DNA of 43,632 nt, taken from positions 1 through 43,632 of IMG/VR virus record IMGVR_UViG_3300047409_000436. One strand, written 5' to 3'. The DNA comes from a virus. Under the pieces are notes generated by a model that saw nothing but the letters and a program-made list of their open reading frames with translations, ran no database searches and was not told the origin of the DNA. Position 1 is the first letter of the stretch, and the number at the start of each line of letters is the position of its first letter. This document shows, piece by piece, positions 8,624 through 19,300 of this stretch. The translations under genes were made by a program, and so were the position numbers.

Positions 8624-9377
8624 GGCGCTTGCGGTTGACTACGCTTTTGACGCGCGCCAATTTGAAATAGCTATTGAGGTCCGGCGCGGGGACGTCACCT
8701 ACCATTTCGCTCACCGGCTCCGGCGTCCAACGCTTGAGGAATTGCTTGAGCGTGAGCGGGCAATTACTTATGAGGTTGTTGAGGTTGATAGCCGGCAGGA
8801 CGTCATACACTTTGACGTTGAGGCCGCAAACGCGCGCCTATGGGACCGCATAGCGGAGGCCGTCCAGGGTTACGACTTTGGGGATGGCGTTTCCGCCGGC
8901 TATGGCGCGGAAGGTTTCCGGCCGGTCCAGGAGCGTGAGCGTGAGCGGATGCTAGGGACGCATAAGTCCCGCGTCATACTTGGACTCTATACGGATGAGA
9001 CGGAGCCAATTGAGGACGATGGGTTTTCCCTGGACTCAATCCGCATCCGGCAAACCTTCGGGACGGTTGCGCGCTCCGCGGTCATTCATACGCTCCGGTT
9101 GCCTACCGAGGCGGAACGTATCAAGTTTAAGGCGCGGTCAACCTCAACTCAATTTGTCCGCGGCGCGCGCAAACGCCATGAGACTATCCGCTCAGACTTG
9201 AAAACCTTTGTCGGGTTTTATGATTTGCTCCTCCTGGATATTCAGGGCGGGACCGTTGACGGCGCCGGCTACTCAACCGCGCGCCGCGGGCCGTTTCTTG
9301 CCGCAATAGATCCAATGTGGAAACGCTCCGTGGTGCAATCCTTAGTCAACTCACTTGAGGCTAATCTAAAGGACTGA
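8538..9377 (+). CDS. Tail assembly chaperone (gpG-like, frame 0)
   Basis: A 279-residue protein with GAAGGGA before its ATG. It lies between the tail tube and the tape measure, where phages normally encode the chaperone that coats the tape measure during tail assembly. It contains a region HRLRRPTLEELLERERAI typical of chaperone N-domains. It is larger than lambda gpG (140 residues). The last four codons carry a likely -1 frameshift site leading into the 9365-9775 frame; see that entry. Confidence 0.6.
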   Translation: MAEITSQTNGLDQGFSQTSASGAVVADSEALAVDYAFDARQFEIAIEVRRGDVTYHFAHRLRRPTLEELLERERAITYEVVEVDSRQDVIHFDVEAANARLWDRIAEAVQGYDFGDGVSAGYGAEGFRPVQERERERMLGTHKSRVILGLYTDETEPIEDDGFSLDSIRIRQTFGTVARSAVIHTLRLPTEAERIKFKARSTSTQFVRGARKRHETIRSDLKTFVGFYDLLLLDIQGGTVDGAGYSTARRGPFLAAIDPMWKRSVVQSLVNSLEANLKD

Positions 9378-9416
9378 CGGAGGCTCTAGCGGGATGGTTT
9401 GGCGGCCAGCTAGAGC
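9357..9416 (+). promoter_or_regulatory. Probable programmed -1 frameshift signal
   Basis: The parts are: an SD-like GAGG at 9357-9360; the slip codons CTA AAG at 9366-9371, where Lys-tRNA on AAG can re-pair with AAA; a stop codon two codons later; and, 11 bases after the slip, a perfect 8-bp stem GCTCTAGC (9383-9390) with GCTAGAGC (9409-9416), extended inside by TGG (9395-9397) with CCA (9406-9408). The P-site slip CTA to TCT is poor, so the site is not a classical heptamer; the overlap of open frames is only four codons. Confidence 0.55.
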
Positions 9417-9775
9417 TTGACCAGGACAACGCCGGCGCGCGCTGTCCAGGCGAGGAGCGTTGTGAAATTACGGGGCCGCTCCGCACGCGCGGCGCACGCG
9501 CTATTGAGGACGTTTGCCGCGGGTGCAACCTCCGCCATACAAAACCTGGCAGTCAACCGCCGGAGCTACTTGCGGCAATTTCCCAAACCTTAGAGCTCGA
9601 TGAGGTCCGCTCACTAGGCGCGCGTTTCAATTGGCCGGACGGTTTGAGCTCAGCGGAGTGGGCCGGCTTGCGGGCGCTCGAGCGGGCGCGTAAGGACTTT
9701 GAGCGGAAACAAAACGCGCGCCAAAAACGCGAGGCGGAGCAACAACGCGTGGCCGGCTTAGTCAGGCATAAATAA
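9365..9775 (+). CDS. -1 frame extension of the tail chaperone (gpT-like)
   Basis: An open frame of 136 codons that ends immediately before the tape-measure ATG. It has no ATG, GTG or TTG before about 9644, yet the sequence looks coding: a CPGEERCEITG then VCRGC zinc-ribbon-like segment, then a basic helical tail (RKDFERKQNARQKREAEQQ). It is open from 9365, so a -1 slip in the last codons of the 8538-9377 gene (CTA AAG GAC TGA) would fuse the two, as in lambda G-GT. A CTG start at 9374 overlapping the stop is the alternative. Confidence 0.65.
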   Translation, partial: SKGLTEALAGWFGGQLELDQDNAGARCPGEERCEITGPLRTRGARAIEDVCRGCNLRHTKPGSQPPELLAAISQTLELDEVRSLGARFNWPDGLSSAEWAGLRALERARKDFERKQNARQKREAEQQRVAGLVRHK

Positions 9776-12700
9776 ATGGCGGAGCCCATCAAAATACAAG
9801 TAGTCCTGGATGATAAGGGCGTTGCCGGCCAGGTTGATAAAATCAAGAAAGGGCTTGAGGGCGCCGTTGACAGCGCAACCGAGGCCGGCAAGAAAGCCGG
9901 CAAGGGTTACGGCGAAGGTTTCAATAACGGCTCGAGCTCGGCTATCAACGCCGGACTGGACGCGGCAAAAAAGAAAACCAAGGACTTGTCCGAAGGCGCC
10001 GCGGAGGCCGGTCATGAGTTTGGCAGCGCATTAGGCGGGGCAATATCCTCCGCGTTTGAGGGAAACTTCAATGAGGTTATCAAGAAATTAGGTGAGCTCA
10101 AGGCGGCCGCCATTGAAATAGGTGAGTCAATTGGAAAAGGTGTCTTTAAGGACATGGCCGCGGAGCTCGAGGCGGCCGGCGTATCAGCGGAGGCCGCGGC
10201 GGCCGCTTTTAAGTCCGCGGCTATAGGGATCGGACTTTTAGTGGGCGTGGTTGCCGCGGTAGGCGCCGCGCTATTAGGGCTCGGCGTTAAGACGGCGGAG
10301 TTTATAAACCACTTGGACGAAATGTCCAAGGCAACGGATATAGATATTCAAACGTTAGGCGCGCTCAAGGGCGCGTTTGATGAGAATGGCGGCTCAATAG
10401 ACTCGCTCACAAATTCTCTTGAACACCTAAACGTCTTTTATGGACAGGCGCAAGAGGGCTCCAAAAAGAATCTGGACACGCTCCTCAAATACGGGATTAC
10501 GTCAACGGATACGGCGCGGCGCGTTGACCAGATGATGAAAGCAATCGCCGGCATACAGGATCCGGCGGAACGGGCGCGCGTTGCAACGGAGTTAGTAGGC
10601 AAGGCAAACGCGATTATCCTCCTGCAAATGCCGGAGCTCGAAAAGGGGCTGGACGGCGTGAGGGAAAAATATAAGGCGCTGTCCGACGTCCTCAATCCGG
10701 AGGCCGTTGAGGCGGCGCGCAAGTTTAAGGAGGTATCCGAGGAGCTCCGCCAAACCGCGGAAATCACCGGACATAAAATCGGAAATGAAACGCTCCCGTT
10801 TGTCACGCGGGAGCTCAATAAATTCAACGTTGTTTTAGACTCAACGCTCGGAACGCTTTCAGCAATCAAGGCGGGCGATTTTGGCCAGGTGTTCAAAGAC
10901 TTGTTACCGGAGGATTTCCGCAAAGACTTAGAGCGGCTCGGAGTCCTCAGTCCAAAGGCAAAGCCGGCCGCGGCAGCGCCTCCCAAACGGGACGCCGGCG
11001 TAGGCGAATTTGGGCCGCTAGTCACGCCGGAGCAAGTCAACGAGGCTCAGGACAGACAGGACGCCGCGGACCGCGCGCGCTTGCAGGGTATCCGCGACGG
11101 GCTGGATAAGGAAAAGAAAGTCCGGACCGAATCCGCAAAGGCTATCATTGCCGCGCAAGCGGCGCTTGCGGACGCCGCATCGCAGGACAGGCAAAGACAG
11201 GAACAAGACGCCGCGGAGCGGTTGCTCAAGACGGCGGAGGAGGAATTTAAGCTAGGCATCCTGGGCTATAAAGATTACTACGCGGCGCGGCTTGCACTTT
11301 CACGCGGCGCTATCCAGGCGGAGATTGATGCAATTGACCGCTCAATAGACGCGCGCAACCAGGAGCTTGAGGCGCTTAAACAACAGAAAAACACCGAGGC
11401 CGCTCAAGCCGGCGTCATGGCAGTCCTGACAAAACTATGGGGAGACAGGGAAATAGCCGTCCGGAATTACGCGGACGCGGAAACCGACGCGTTTAAGGCG
11501 GCCGGCTTTCACAACGCCGCGCTAATTGAACAAATACCGCTCCTCGAGGATAAGTTTTCGATTGAGAATAAAATCATCCGGCAGGCTAAAGAAAGCAACG
11601 CGGCGCGCGAGGCGGATCCGCTTTTCCAGGAGTCAGAACGGCTCCGGCTGCAAATCAAAAATCTCAACCGCTTTATCTCTCAACCGGACGCAAACTTTGC
11701 GGCGCGGCAACAGGCGGCGGCGCTCGAGGCTATAGCGGAGGTTGCGGACGCGGACAAAAAGGCAACGCTTTCCATGATTAAGGATCGCGTGCTACTTGCG
11801 GACGCAACCATCTATCATTCAACGCGGGCTCAGGCAATTCTACTTGACCATTTGGCGGCTCAAAAATCCGTAACTCAATCCGTAGGCGACGCCATGATTG
11901 CGGTCTATGAGGGCGTTGCGGGCGCTATTGATAAGGGCATCGGCAAGCTAACCGCGCGGCTTGGCATATTTGGCGATGCGGTCCGCGAAGTCTTGAGCGG
12001 GATTACGCGCTCCGTCCTGACGCTATTTACAACAACGCTCATGGGCGGGCGGGGCGGCGGAGGCGGCGCGGGCGGCGGCGGGATCATAGGGGCGCTCACC
12101 GGAGGCGGAGGCGCGGGCGGGTTTGGCGGAGTCCTTAACGCATTCCAGGCAAGCGGCGCGCCGGCGTCAGGAGCCGCGACGGGATTTGGGGCGCTTGGCG
12201 GATTACTTGCGGCCGGCAACGCTCCGGCGTTTGCGGGCGGAATTGCGCAATTTACCGGCGGCTTTGGCGGAGGACTTGCCAATTTCCCTGTTGCCGCGGG
12301 CGGGCTCGGACTTAGCAGCGGAATAACGGCGCCGGCGGCGCTATCAACCGCGGCAACGCTTGGCGCCGGCTTGACGGGCATAGCTAAAGGATTCTTCGGT
12401 CCAGGCGCTATAGCTAAGGGGCTCCCAGGCTCAACGGGGTTTGCCAATTTCATCGCCGGCATAGGCGGCGCCGGCGGACTTGCGCTCGGGGCGCTAGGCG
12501 TCTCATTAGGCGCCGGCATAGGCGGGACGTCAAAAACGGGCTCCGTGTTAGGCGGCATCGGCGGAGGCATACTGGGCATAGGGGCCGGCATTGCCGGCAC
12601 AGCCTTCGGGCTGGGCGCAACGCTAGCGGTTGCTCTAGCGCCGCTCCTGGGCGCCGCTTTGATTGCGGCGCCGTTTATCATTGCCGCAATCCTCCTCAAT

Positions 12701-13342
12701 CGGGCATCGGCGCGGAAAAAAGATGAGGCGCTAGCCGATTCATACTGGAAAGGCGCCGCGGACCAGATTGTTGAGCTCACGCGGCAAGTAAACTCAGACA
12801 AGATTGACGGGCAGGACGCTTTGACGGAGGCAATCGCGCTCCGCTCACAAGCCGTTCAACAAATCTCAACTATCAAAACCGCCTCCGTCCGCGAGTCCCG
12901 TTTGGCTCACCAGATACCGGACCTTGACAGGGTTTACATTGAGCCGTTAAAGCGGGCCGTCGAGGCTCAGGCGCGCCGGCGCGCTACCGGTCAAAGTATC
13001 ATTCCGGAGTTTGCAACCGGCGGCTACGTGGGCGGAATTGACCGCGGCTACGATTCAGTCTTGGCGCGGCTCCGTCCAGGCGAGGCCGTTTTGACGCGGG
13101 AGCAACAGGCAAGGCTAGGCGGGGAGGGCGCCATGAGGCTCGCCGGCGTCCCAGGCTTTGCGGAGGGCGGCGTTGTGTCTGCAACCTCCGTCAACTCCGC
13201 AATGATCATCTATCTCGAGGTCAACCTCGGGGTTTCACCGCAAGCGGCGGGCGATTTGGTTGTCACCGGCGCAACCACGCCGCAAGGGCGCCAGGTTGTT
13301 GTAAGGACAGTCAAGACGGCTCAGAAGAATAGAGAATTGTAG
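9776..13342 (+). CDS. Tape-measure protein
   Basis: A 1,188-residue protein that sets tail length and probably crosses the membrane during DNA entry. At about 0.15 nm per residue the tail would be near 180 nm. It has helical, charged N-terminal and middle parts, a hydrophobic segment near residues 149-171, a Gly-rich low-complexity part near 755-850, and a long hydrophobic Gly/Ala stretch near 885-975. A typical C-terminal motif follows (GGYVGGIDRGYDSV, RPGEAVLTREQ) near 1082-1110. No lytic transglycosylase or peptidase motif was seen. It starts directly after the stop of the chaperone extension. Confidence 0.88.
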   Translation: MAEPIKIQVVLDDKGVAGQVDKIKKGLEGAVDSATEAGKKAGKGYGEGFNNGSSSAINAGLDAAKKKTKDLSEGAAEAGHEFGSALGGAISSAFEGNFNEVIKKLGELKAAAIEIGESIGKGVFKDMAAELEAAGVSAEAAAAAFKSAAIGIGLLVGVVAAVGAALLGLGVKTAEFINHLDEMSKATDIDIQTLGALKGAFDENGGSIDSLTNSLEHLNVFYGQAQEGSKKNLDTLLKYGITSTDTARRVDQMMKAIAGIQDPAERARVATELVGKANAIILLQMPELEKGLDGVREKYKALSDVLNPEAVEAARKFKEVSEELRQTAEITGHKIGNETLPFVTRELNKFNVVLDSTLGTLSAIKAGDFGQVFKDLLPEDFRKDLERLGVLSPKAKPAAAAPPKRDAGVGEFGPLVTPEQVNEAQDRQDAADRARLQGIRDGLDKEKKVRTESAKAIIAAQAALADAASQDRQRQEQDAAERLLKTAEEEFKLGILGYKDYYAARLALSRGAIQAEIDAIDRSIDARNQELEALKQQKNTEAAQAGVMAVLTKLWGDREIAVRNYADAETDAFKAAGFHNAALIEQIPLLEDKFSIENKIIRQAKESNAAREADPLFQESERLRLQIKNLNRFISQPDANFAARQQAAALEAIAEVADADKKATLSMIKDRVLLADATIYHSTRAQAILLDHLAAQKSVTQSVGDAMIAVYEGVAGAIDKGIGKLTARLGIFGDAVREVLSGITRSVLTLFTTTLMGGRGGGGGAGGGGIIGALTGGGGAGGFGGVLNAFQASGAPASGAATGFGALGGLLAAGNAPAFAGGIAQFTGGFGGGLANFPVAAGGLGLSSGITAPAALSTAATLGAGLTGIAKGFFGPGAIAKGLPGSTGFANFIAGIGGAGGLALGALGVSLGAGIGGTSKTGSVLGGIGGGILGIGAGIAGTAFGLGATLAVALAPLLGAALIAAPFIIAAILLNRASARKKDEALADSYWKGAADQIVELTRQVNSDKIDGQDALTEAIALRSQAVQQISTIKTASVRESRLAHQIPDLDRVYIEPLKRAVEAQARRRATGQSIIPEFATGGYVGGIDRGYDSVLARLRPGEAVLTREQQARLGGEGAMRLAGVPGFAEGGVVSATSVNSAMIIYLEVNLGVSPQAAGDLVVTGATTPQGRQVVVRTVKTAQKNREL

Positions 13343-13346
13343 AGAC

Positions 13347-16300
13347 ATGCCGCGTGAGCTACCGACCGGATTAGTCGCACTCCTCAAAAGCGGATTTGCG
13401 GAAACGCATTCAACGCTTGCTATAACTCTCATCGGCGCCGGCCGCTCAATCAACCAGACAATCTATCTAGCAACGGCCGCGGAGGGCGGACAGAACGCTC
13501 CGCCTGTAACCGCTCCGCCTCCGGCTCCGCTCACAATCCCAAACGCCGGCTTTGAGGCTCCAATACTTGCGCCTCCTGGATACGCTTTCAATCCGGCCGG
13601 CGCCTCCTGGACGCTTGCGGGCTCGAGCGGACTTATCCAGGGCGGCTTATTTGGCGCCGCGGCCGCTCCCGAAGGCGGCCAGGTTGCATTCTTGCAGGAG
13701 GCAAGCGGCGTAATCTCTCAAGTCCTGACAGGCTTTATTGCGGGCGTTAACTATGACGTCAAGTTTAAGGCTTGCCAACAATTTGTAGATCACACTGAGG
13801 ACTTTGACGTCTACATGGACGCCATCCTCATAGGCAACGCAAAGCCGGCCGGCGTTGCGTTTCAACAATTCTCATTTCCGTTTGCCTCCGGACAGACAAG
13901 CTACACGCTAAAATTCCAGGGCAAAAACACGGCCGCCTATGCCGGCAACACCGCTTATATAGACGATGTTCAAATTGTCCCGTCCTCCGGCGGGATTAGC
14001 CGGCCGCCAGGCGGGCGCGGCGTCGAATACCTCCCGCGGCTCCGCTCAACGGGGCCGGTTGCCATGTCCCTGACGCGCTCCGCGGACCGCGTCGACGTTG
14101 TTGTTGAAAACATAGACCGCTTGACCGGCAATCAACTTGTTGCGGTTCAAGACGTGCTTTATGGCTCTTTTGCGGAGTTTGGCCGGCTATGGCGCGACTT
14201 ACGCAATCCGGCAAACGTTTATCAAGTCACGCTACTCACCGGTCAGGTTGTTGCCGCGCGCGCCTCGGAAACAGAAGTCCAACTCACGCTCATGAGTGAT
14301 ATTTACTCGAGCGGAGCTATAGCCGGCCAGATAATTTACGGGCGCTCATGTCCCTGGACGTTTAAGGACGCGGCAACGTGCGCCTACGCGGGGCCGCTTG
14401 CAACGTGCAATAAACTCCTGGACTCGCCGGACGGTTGCGCGGGCCGGAGCAATGAGTTTCATTTCGGCGGCTTCCCGTATATCAAAAGCGTTGACACCAT
14501 CAGCGGCGCGTCCGCTCTGCAACAAAACGTCCAGTATCAAACCATCATTCAACCGGCCGCACTCACGGCCGCGGAGCTCGAGGCCGGCGCGCGCGCAACA
14601 ACCGCAATAATTCAACGGCACAATTTACTCTTGCAGGGTTTTACGGTTACGGACGACGCGGTTAACGATGCGACTAAAATTGTTGCCGGCGGCGTGGGCG
14701 GAGCCAATTATCAAACGCTCAAGGAAAACGACGGCTATAGCTACGTCCGGACCTTACCGCCTCAACCGACGCTCAATTTCCTCAACAGCTTCAAACTAAA
14801 AGACGATCCTGGCAACCTCGAGACGGACATAACAACCTACGGCGTCCCGACGGGCCAGCTCAACGTCCGGACTGATTTCAGCGCCTCCGGCTCAATAGAC
14901 GTTTCAACCGTTGTCACATTCAATATAGGCGGGATTGTCACGCTTGCGGACGTTCTAAACCTTCAACCAGGCATGGGGATTTTGGTTGAGGGCGCCGGAT
15001 TTGGCGGGGCGGATTTCTTAGGGACCGTGGGCGCCGTTTCCGCGGACGGCAAGACGTATGTTTTAACCACGGGGTTTACTCAGGCGCCTCCGGCCGGCGC
15101 GCGCGTACAAGCGGATGATACGGTTGCGGTCCAGGCGTGGATTACAGCGCATGGCGACCTGGCCATGCCTCCTGGATACTACCGGCTCACTAACTCAATT
15201 GTTGTCCCGTCAACCTCAGAAGGTTTTTCCGTAATAGTCCATGGCTCCGGCTGGGACTTGTCTGTCTTTGCGTTTCAACACGGCGGGGACGGTTTCATTC
15301 CTACGGCTCCGGACAGGAAAATTGACAGCCTTGTCTTTAAAGACTTGTCCGTTGCAACGGGGACAAAGTGGGACAACACCGGACTCCTGGACGCAAACAA
15401 CCATGGCTTTGGGCTCCGCATGACGGCGCCTACGCTTACCGGAATTTACAATGATTGTGTTTTGGAGCGTTGCCGCGTCATAGGCTGGGGCCGCTTTGGG
15501 TTGCTGTCAGATAACGCCGAGGTTTGTTGGATTACTCAGTGTATTTTCCGTGAGAACAAACACGGACACGTTGCGCTATTGGCTCCGGATCAGATAGAGG
15601 CGCCCAAACAACCTAACGCTAACACGCTAACGTCTTGCACGTTTGACCAGGCGTTCGGCGGAGGCGATGCAACGCGGACCGGAACGGGCGCCATGACGGC
15701 CGCGCGCGCCGAGCCGCCTCCGCTCACTCAGGCGGAGATTGACGCCGCGCGGACGCTCACGCTTAGCGGTATATCACTGACGGCGGCGGACCGCGGCCGG
15801 CTTGTCATAGTCCAGGGCGTCGGGACAAACGTTTCCAATCTCTACTCTTTTATTGACGTTGTTTTGAGCTCGAGCTCATGCCGGCTAGGGCATGATTGCC
15901 GGAGCTCAAGCGGATCCGCTCCGGTTACGGTTTTTTCGAGCTCCGTCGCGTCAATCTTCCTCAACCGCGCGCATGACACCGTAATTGACGGGGCAACAAT
16001 TCAGGGCAACTTTACAAACGCTTTGACCGGCGTTGACTGCAACGCTATCCGCGCGGACGGTTGCGCTAACCTCCGCATTGTAGGCGTCCATGAGGAGGAC
16101 GCCGGCGGCGTAGGCGGGGCCGCCGTCCGCCTCGAGAATTGCCAATCCGTCACCATCGAAAATTGGGGCGGGACAAGCGCGGGACCGCCGGCGTTTACAA
16201 ACGCTCACGGCGCAGACTTCCAGCTAATCAATACTCATGGCGTCCGCGTCTCTCAATGCTATTTCAATGACAGACCGCAATTTGTCATGGACGGCAATAG

Positions 16301-19300
16301 CGATGCCGAAATTGATAATTCCCTAGTCACCGGACACAACAACCTATGGCAAGGGGACGGCTCATGGGAGCGGCTAAAAATTGGCTCCGGCGTCCGGACC
16401 TATCAAGCCGCGGACGCGCGGACAAATCAGACCGCCGGCAATGAGTACATGTATGACGGGCTCCTGGCGCGGGAGGTTCTACTCAACTCCCGTTTCATAG
16501 ATGCTCCGGCTCCGTCAACAACCTCCTGGACAACCGCGCAACCTACCTGGTGGTCCTTAGTCTACGGATCGCCAGAACGCTTCGATTCATATTTGAGGGT
16601 TAACGCAACCGCGGAGGCGGCCGGCGGAGGCCAGAAGATATTCTCACAGACGGTTGCGGTTCCGGATTCAATACCGGCCGGCTCCTGGATTCTAGGCGTT
16701 GACTGGTACATAGAGTCGGACGCTCACGTTACGGCAACCGGCGCCTATGTTGAGGTCCGGCTCAAGCCGTCAACCGGCGTTGAGGAAACGCTCCAATGGT
16801 CCTCGAGGGCATACACCTATATCACCGGCGTTTGGAACGTAGGACAAGTCAAGGCGTGGCTTGGAACGGGGACAGGGCGGACTATTGAGGTCCAAATCAA
16901 CGTCACGCCAGGGCCGTCAAATCCCATCATACGGCTCACTAATTTCAGGCTCACGCGCGGCAAACATAGCTTCGGAGCATGGGCGCGGCCGGTTACGGAC
17001 TTCGGCGGGAAAATGCGCGCGCCGCTCGAGTTTGAGCCCATAGCCATTCCGCCGGCCGCGGGCGGCTATCCTCCTCCGCCGGCCGGCTCGCCGGTCCTGT
17101 CAATAGTCAACATTGCCGGAGTCCTCAATCAAGGCAAGAACGGCGCCTATACGCCGCTAGGGACAACCGGAACGGGCGGACCTATAAGCGGGCCGCCTAA
17201 CTATTACGCAATTTTCAACGCGGCCGGTAACAATCTTGACTACGCTTCAATCCGTCAGGATGCGCCAGGCATTGTCCATATTCTCAACGTTCCGCTCTGG
17301 ATTGACCGGCAACGGGCGCTGATTTCTGACTACACGTCAAGCGGGCTCAAGGCAACCATAGCAATTTGTGACTATGACGACGTGGTTTACTTTGGGCCGG
17401 ACTTCAACGCGGCCGGAGCTCAGACGGGCACCAACGTTGTGATCCGCGCGGCGCATGGGGACGTTTCGAGTTTGCAAATCAGCGGCGCCGGCCGGCGCAT
17501 GACGTTCAATTCTGATTTAGCTTTGACCGGCGTTACGCCTCCGCTCCCGACCTTTTTTGTAGGCATTTCCGACTTGAGTTTGGACGGGCTCCGCATTCAA
17601 CAGACCGTCGCGGGACTCTACGTCGGATATATGCTTTCCTGTTTTTTCTCCGGAACGGCAACCGATGCTTTGTTTGCGGTAGATCAGAAGGGCGGCTTAG
17701 CGCGGCTCAATAACCTCAGCTATCTCCAATGGCCAATCAATCATGGTCCAGGCGGGGCAACCGTCCTCACAAATAACGGCTCCGGAACGCTCACGTGGGC
17801 TCCGGCGTCCGGAGGCGGGCACGTTATCCAGGACGAAGGCGTCCCGCTAACGGCTCAAGCGGCGCTCAACTTCACCGGCGCCGGCGTTACGGCGTCAAAC
17901 GTTGGAGCCGCAACCAACGTCAAGGTTGAGACGGCCGGCGTGGCGCAAGAGGGCGCCGTCTCGATCAGTCCTCAGCATTTCAGCGGCGCCAAATTTTTCC
18001 ATAACGGCGTCACCGTTTACCTTGATAGCGCGGGCTCCGCGGTTGCGCTTGTAGTGCAATCAACAAACGGGACAGTAGGCGCGCATATCCAGGACTGGTG
18101 GGGCGGAGGCGGGACCGCCATTGCCTCAATCAACGATCAGCCAATCCTCCGTCTTGGAATACCGGCCGGCCGCGCGGGGTTTGTTGAGCTCTGCAATGAT
18201 ACGGGCTCAGGCACCATTCAATTAGCCGGCGGGCAGGGGCAAGCCGTTTCATACACGCTCAAGTTTCCGGCGGCGGCTCCGGTTGTTGGCTCAACCTTGC
18301 AAGTCCTCAACGCCGGCGGTCAACTTGTATGGTCCGCGGCCGGCGCCTCCGGACATGTGATCTATGAGGAAACAACGCCGCTTGCACAGCGGGCGAACCT
18401 CAAATTCCAGGGCTCCGGCGTTACAGCGACGGACAACGGGACGGACACCGTTATTACGCTCAATCCGGCAACGGCAACGCTTGAGGGGATTGTCTCGTCC
18501 ATAGGTCAAACTTTTGGCGGCCGTAAGACGTTCAACGCCGGCGCCACAATGTTAGGGCTGGCTTCAACCGTTCCAGTCCTCACGGTTGCACTTGCCGTGG
18601 GCGCCTCACCTACGGGCCGCTTGCAGGAATGGCAGGACGCAAACGGACAAGTCCTGGGCTACGTTGACCAGACTCCGGCGTTTCACTTAGGGGCGCAGGG
18701 TTTCACAACCGGCATGCTCGAGCTTGCCTCCGCCTCCTCCGCAAACTTTACAACGCTCCGCGCGGCTACGTTTCCGGCCGCCTCACTTATCTATGTCTTA
18801 CCGGTTGTCAATCCGGCTCCTGGACAAGTCCTCGGCGTTGACACGGTTGTCGGCTCGGTTGTCAACACCAAATGGCAAACCTCCGGAGGCGCCGGCAATG
18901 TCACCGTTACGGCGCCGCAGGGGACAGAGCGTTATGTCCCGCGTTGGAGCGGGACAGGAACGGCAACAACAACAACGTTGGTTGACTCCGCAATATGGGA
19001 CCGGACCGCAACCGGCGGAACGCTTGAGATTGCATGCAATCAATTGTTGTTTCACCGCATGGACGGAACGGACTTACAGGACTTTTATCAACGGGCCGGC
19101 TCCGGCGCCGGCGCTATCTGGCGCGTTGACCGGCGGACCGGATCGTATCCGCCAAACGGCATGGCGGACGCACTCAATACTATTGAGCTCCAATTACACT
19201 TTGAGCCAACTTCCGGAGGCGGACCAGGCGACCATCCGTTTTTCCTTGCCGGAGATAAACACTCATGGTTTCAATGCGGCTTGAGGGTCCGGCCGCACTC

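Noticed and set aside
9394-9420. Mini-ORF MVWRPARA behind the GGAGG at 9379
   Set aside because: It has only eight codons and lies in the loop and arm of the frameshift hairpin; GGAGG is common here because GAG-GCG codon pairs are frequent.
11905-12801. 298-residue leftward ORF
   Set aside because: It is opposite the Gly/Ala-rich part of the tape-measure gene; its Pro/Ala-rich product is what the reverse of GC-rich Gly codons gives.
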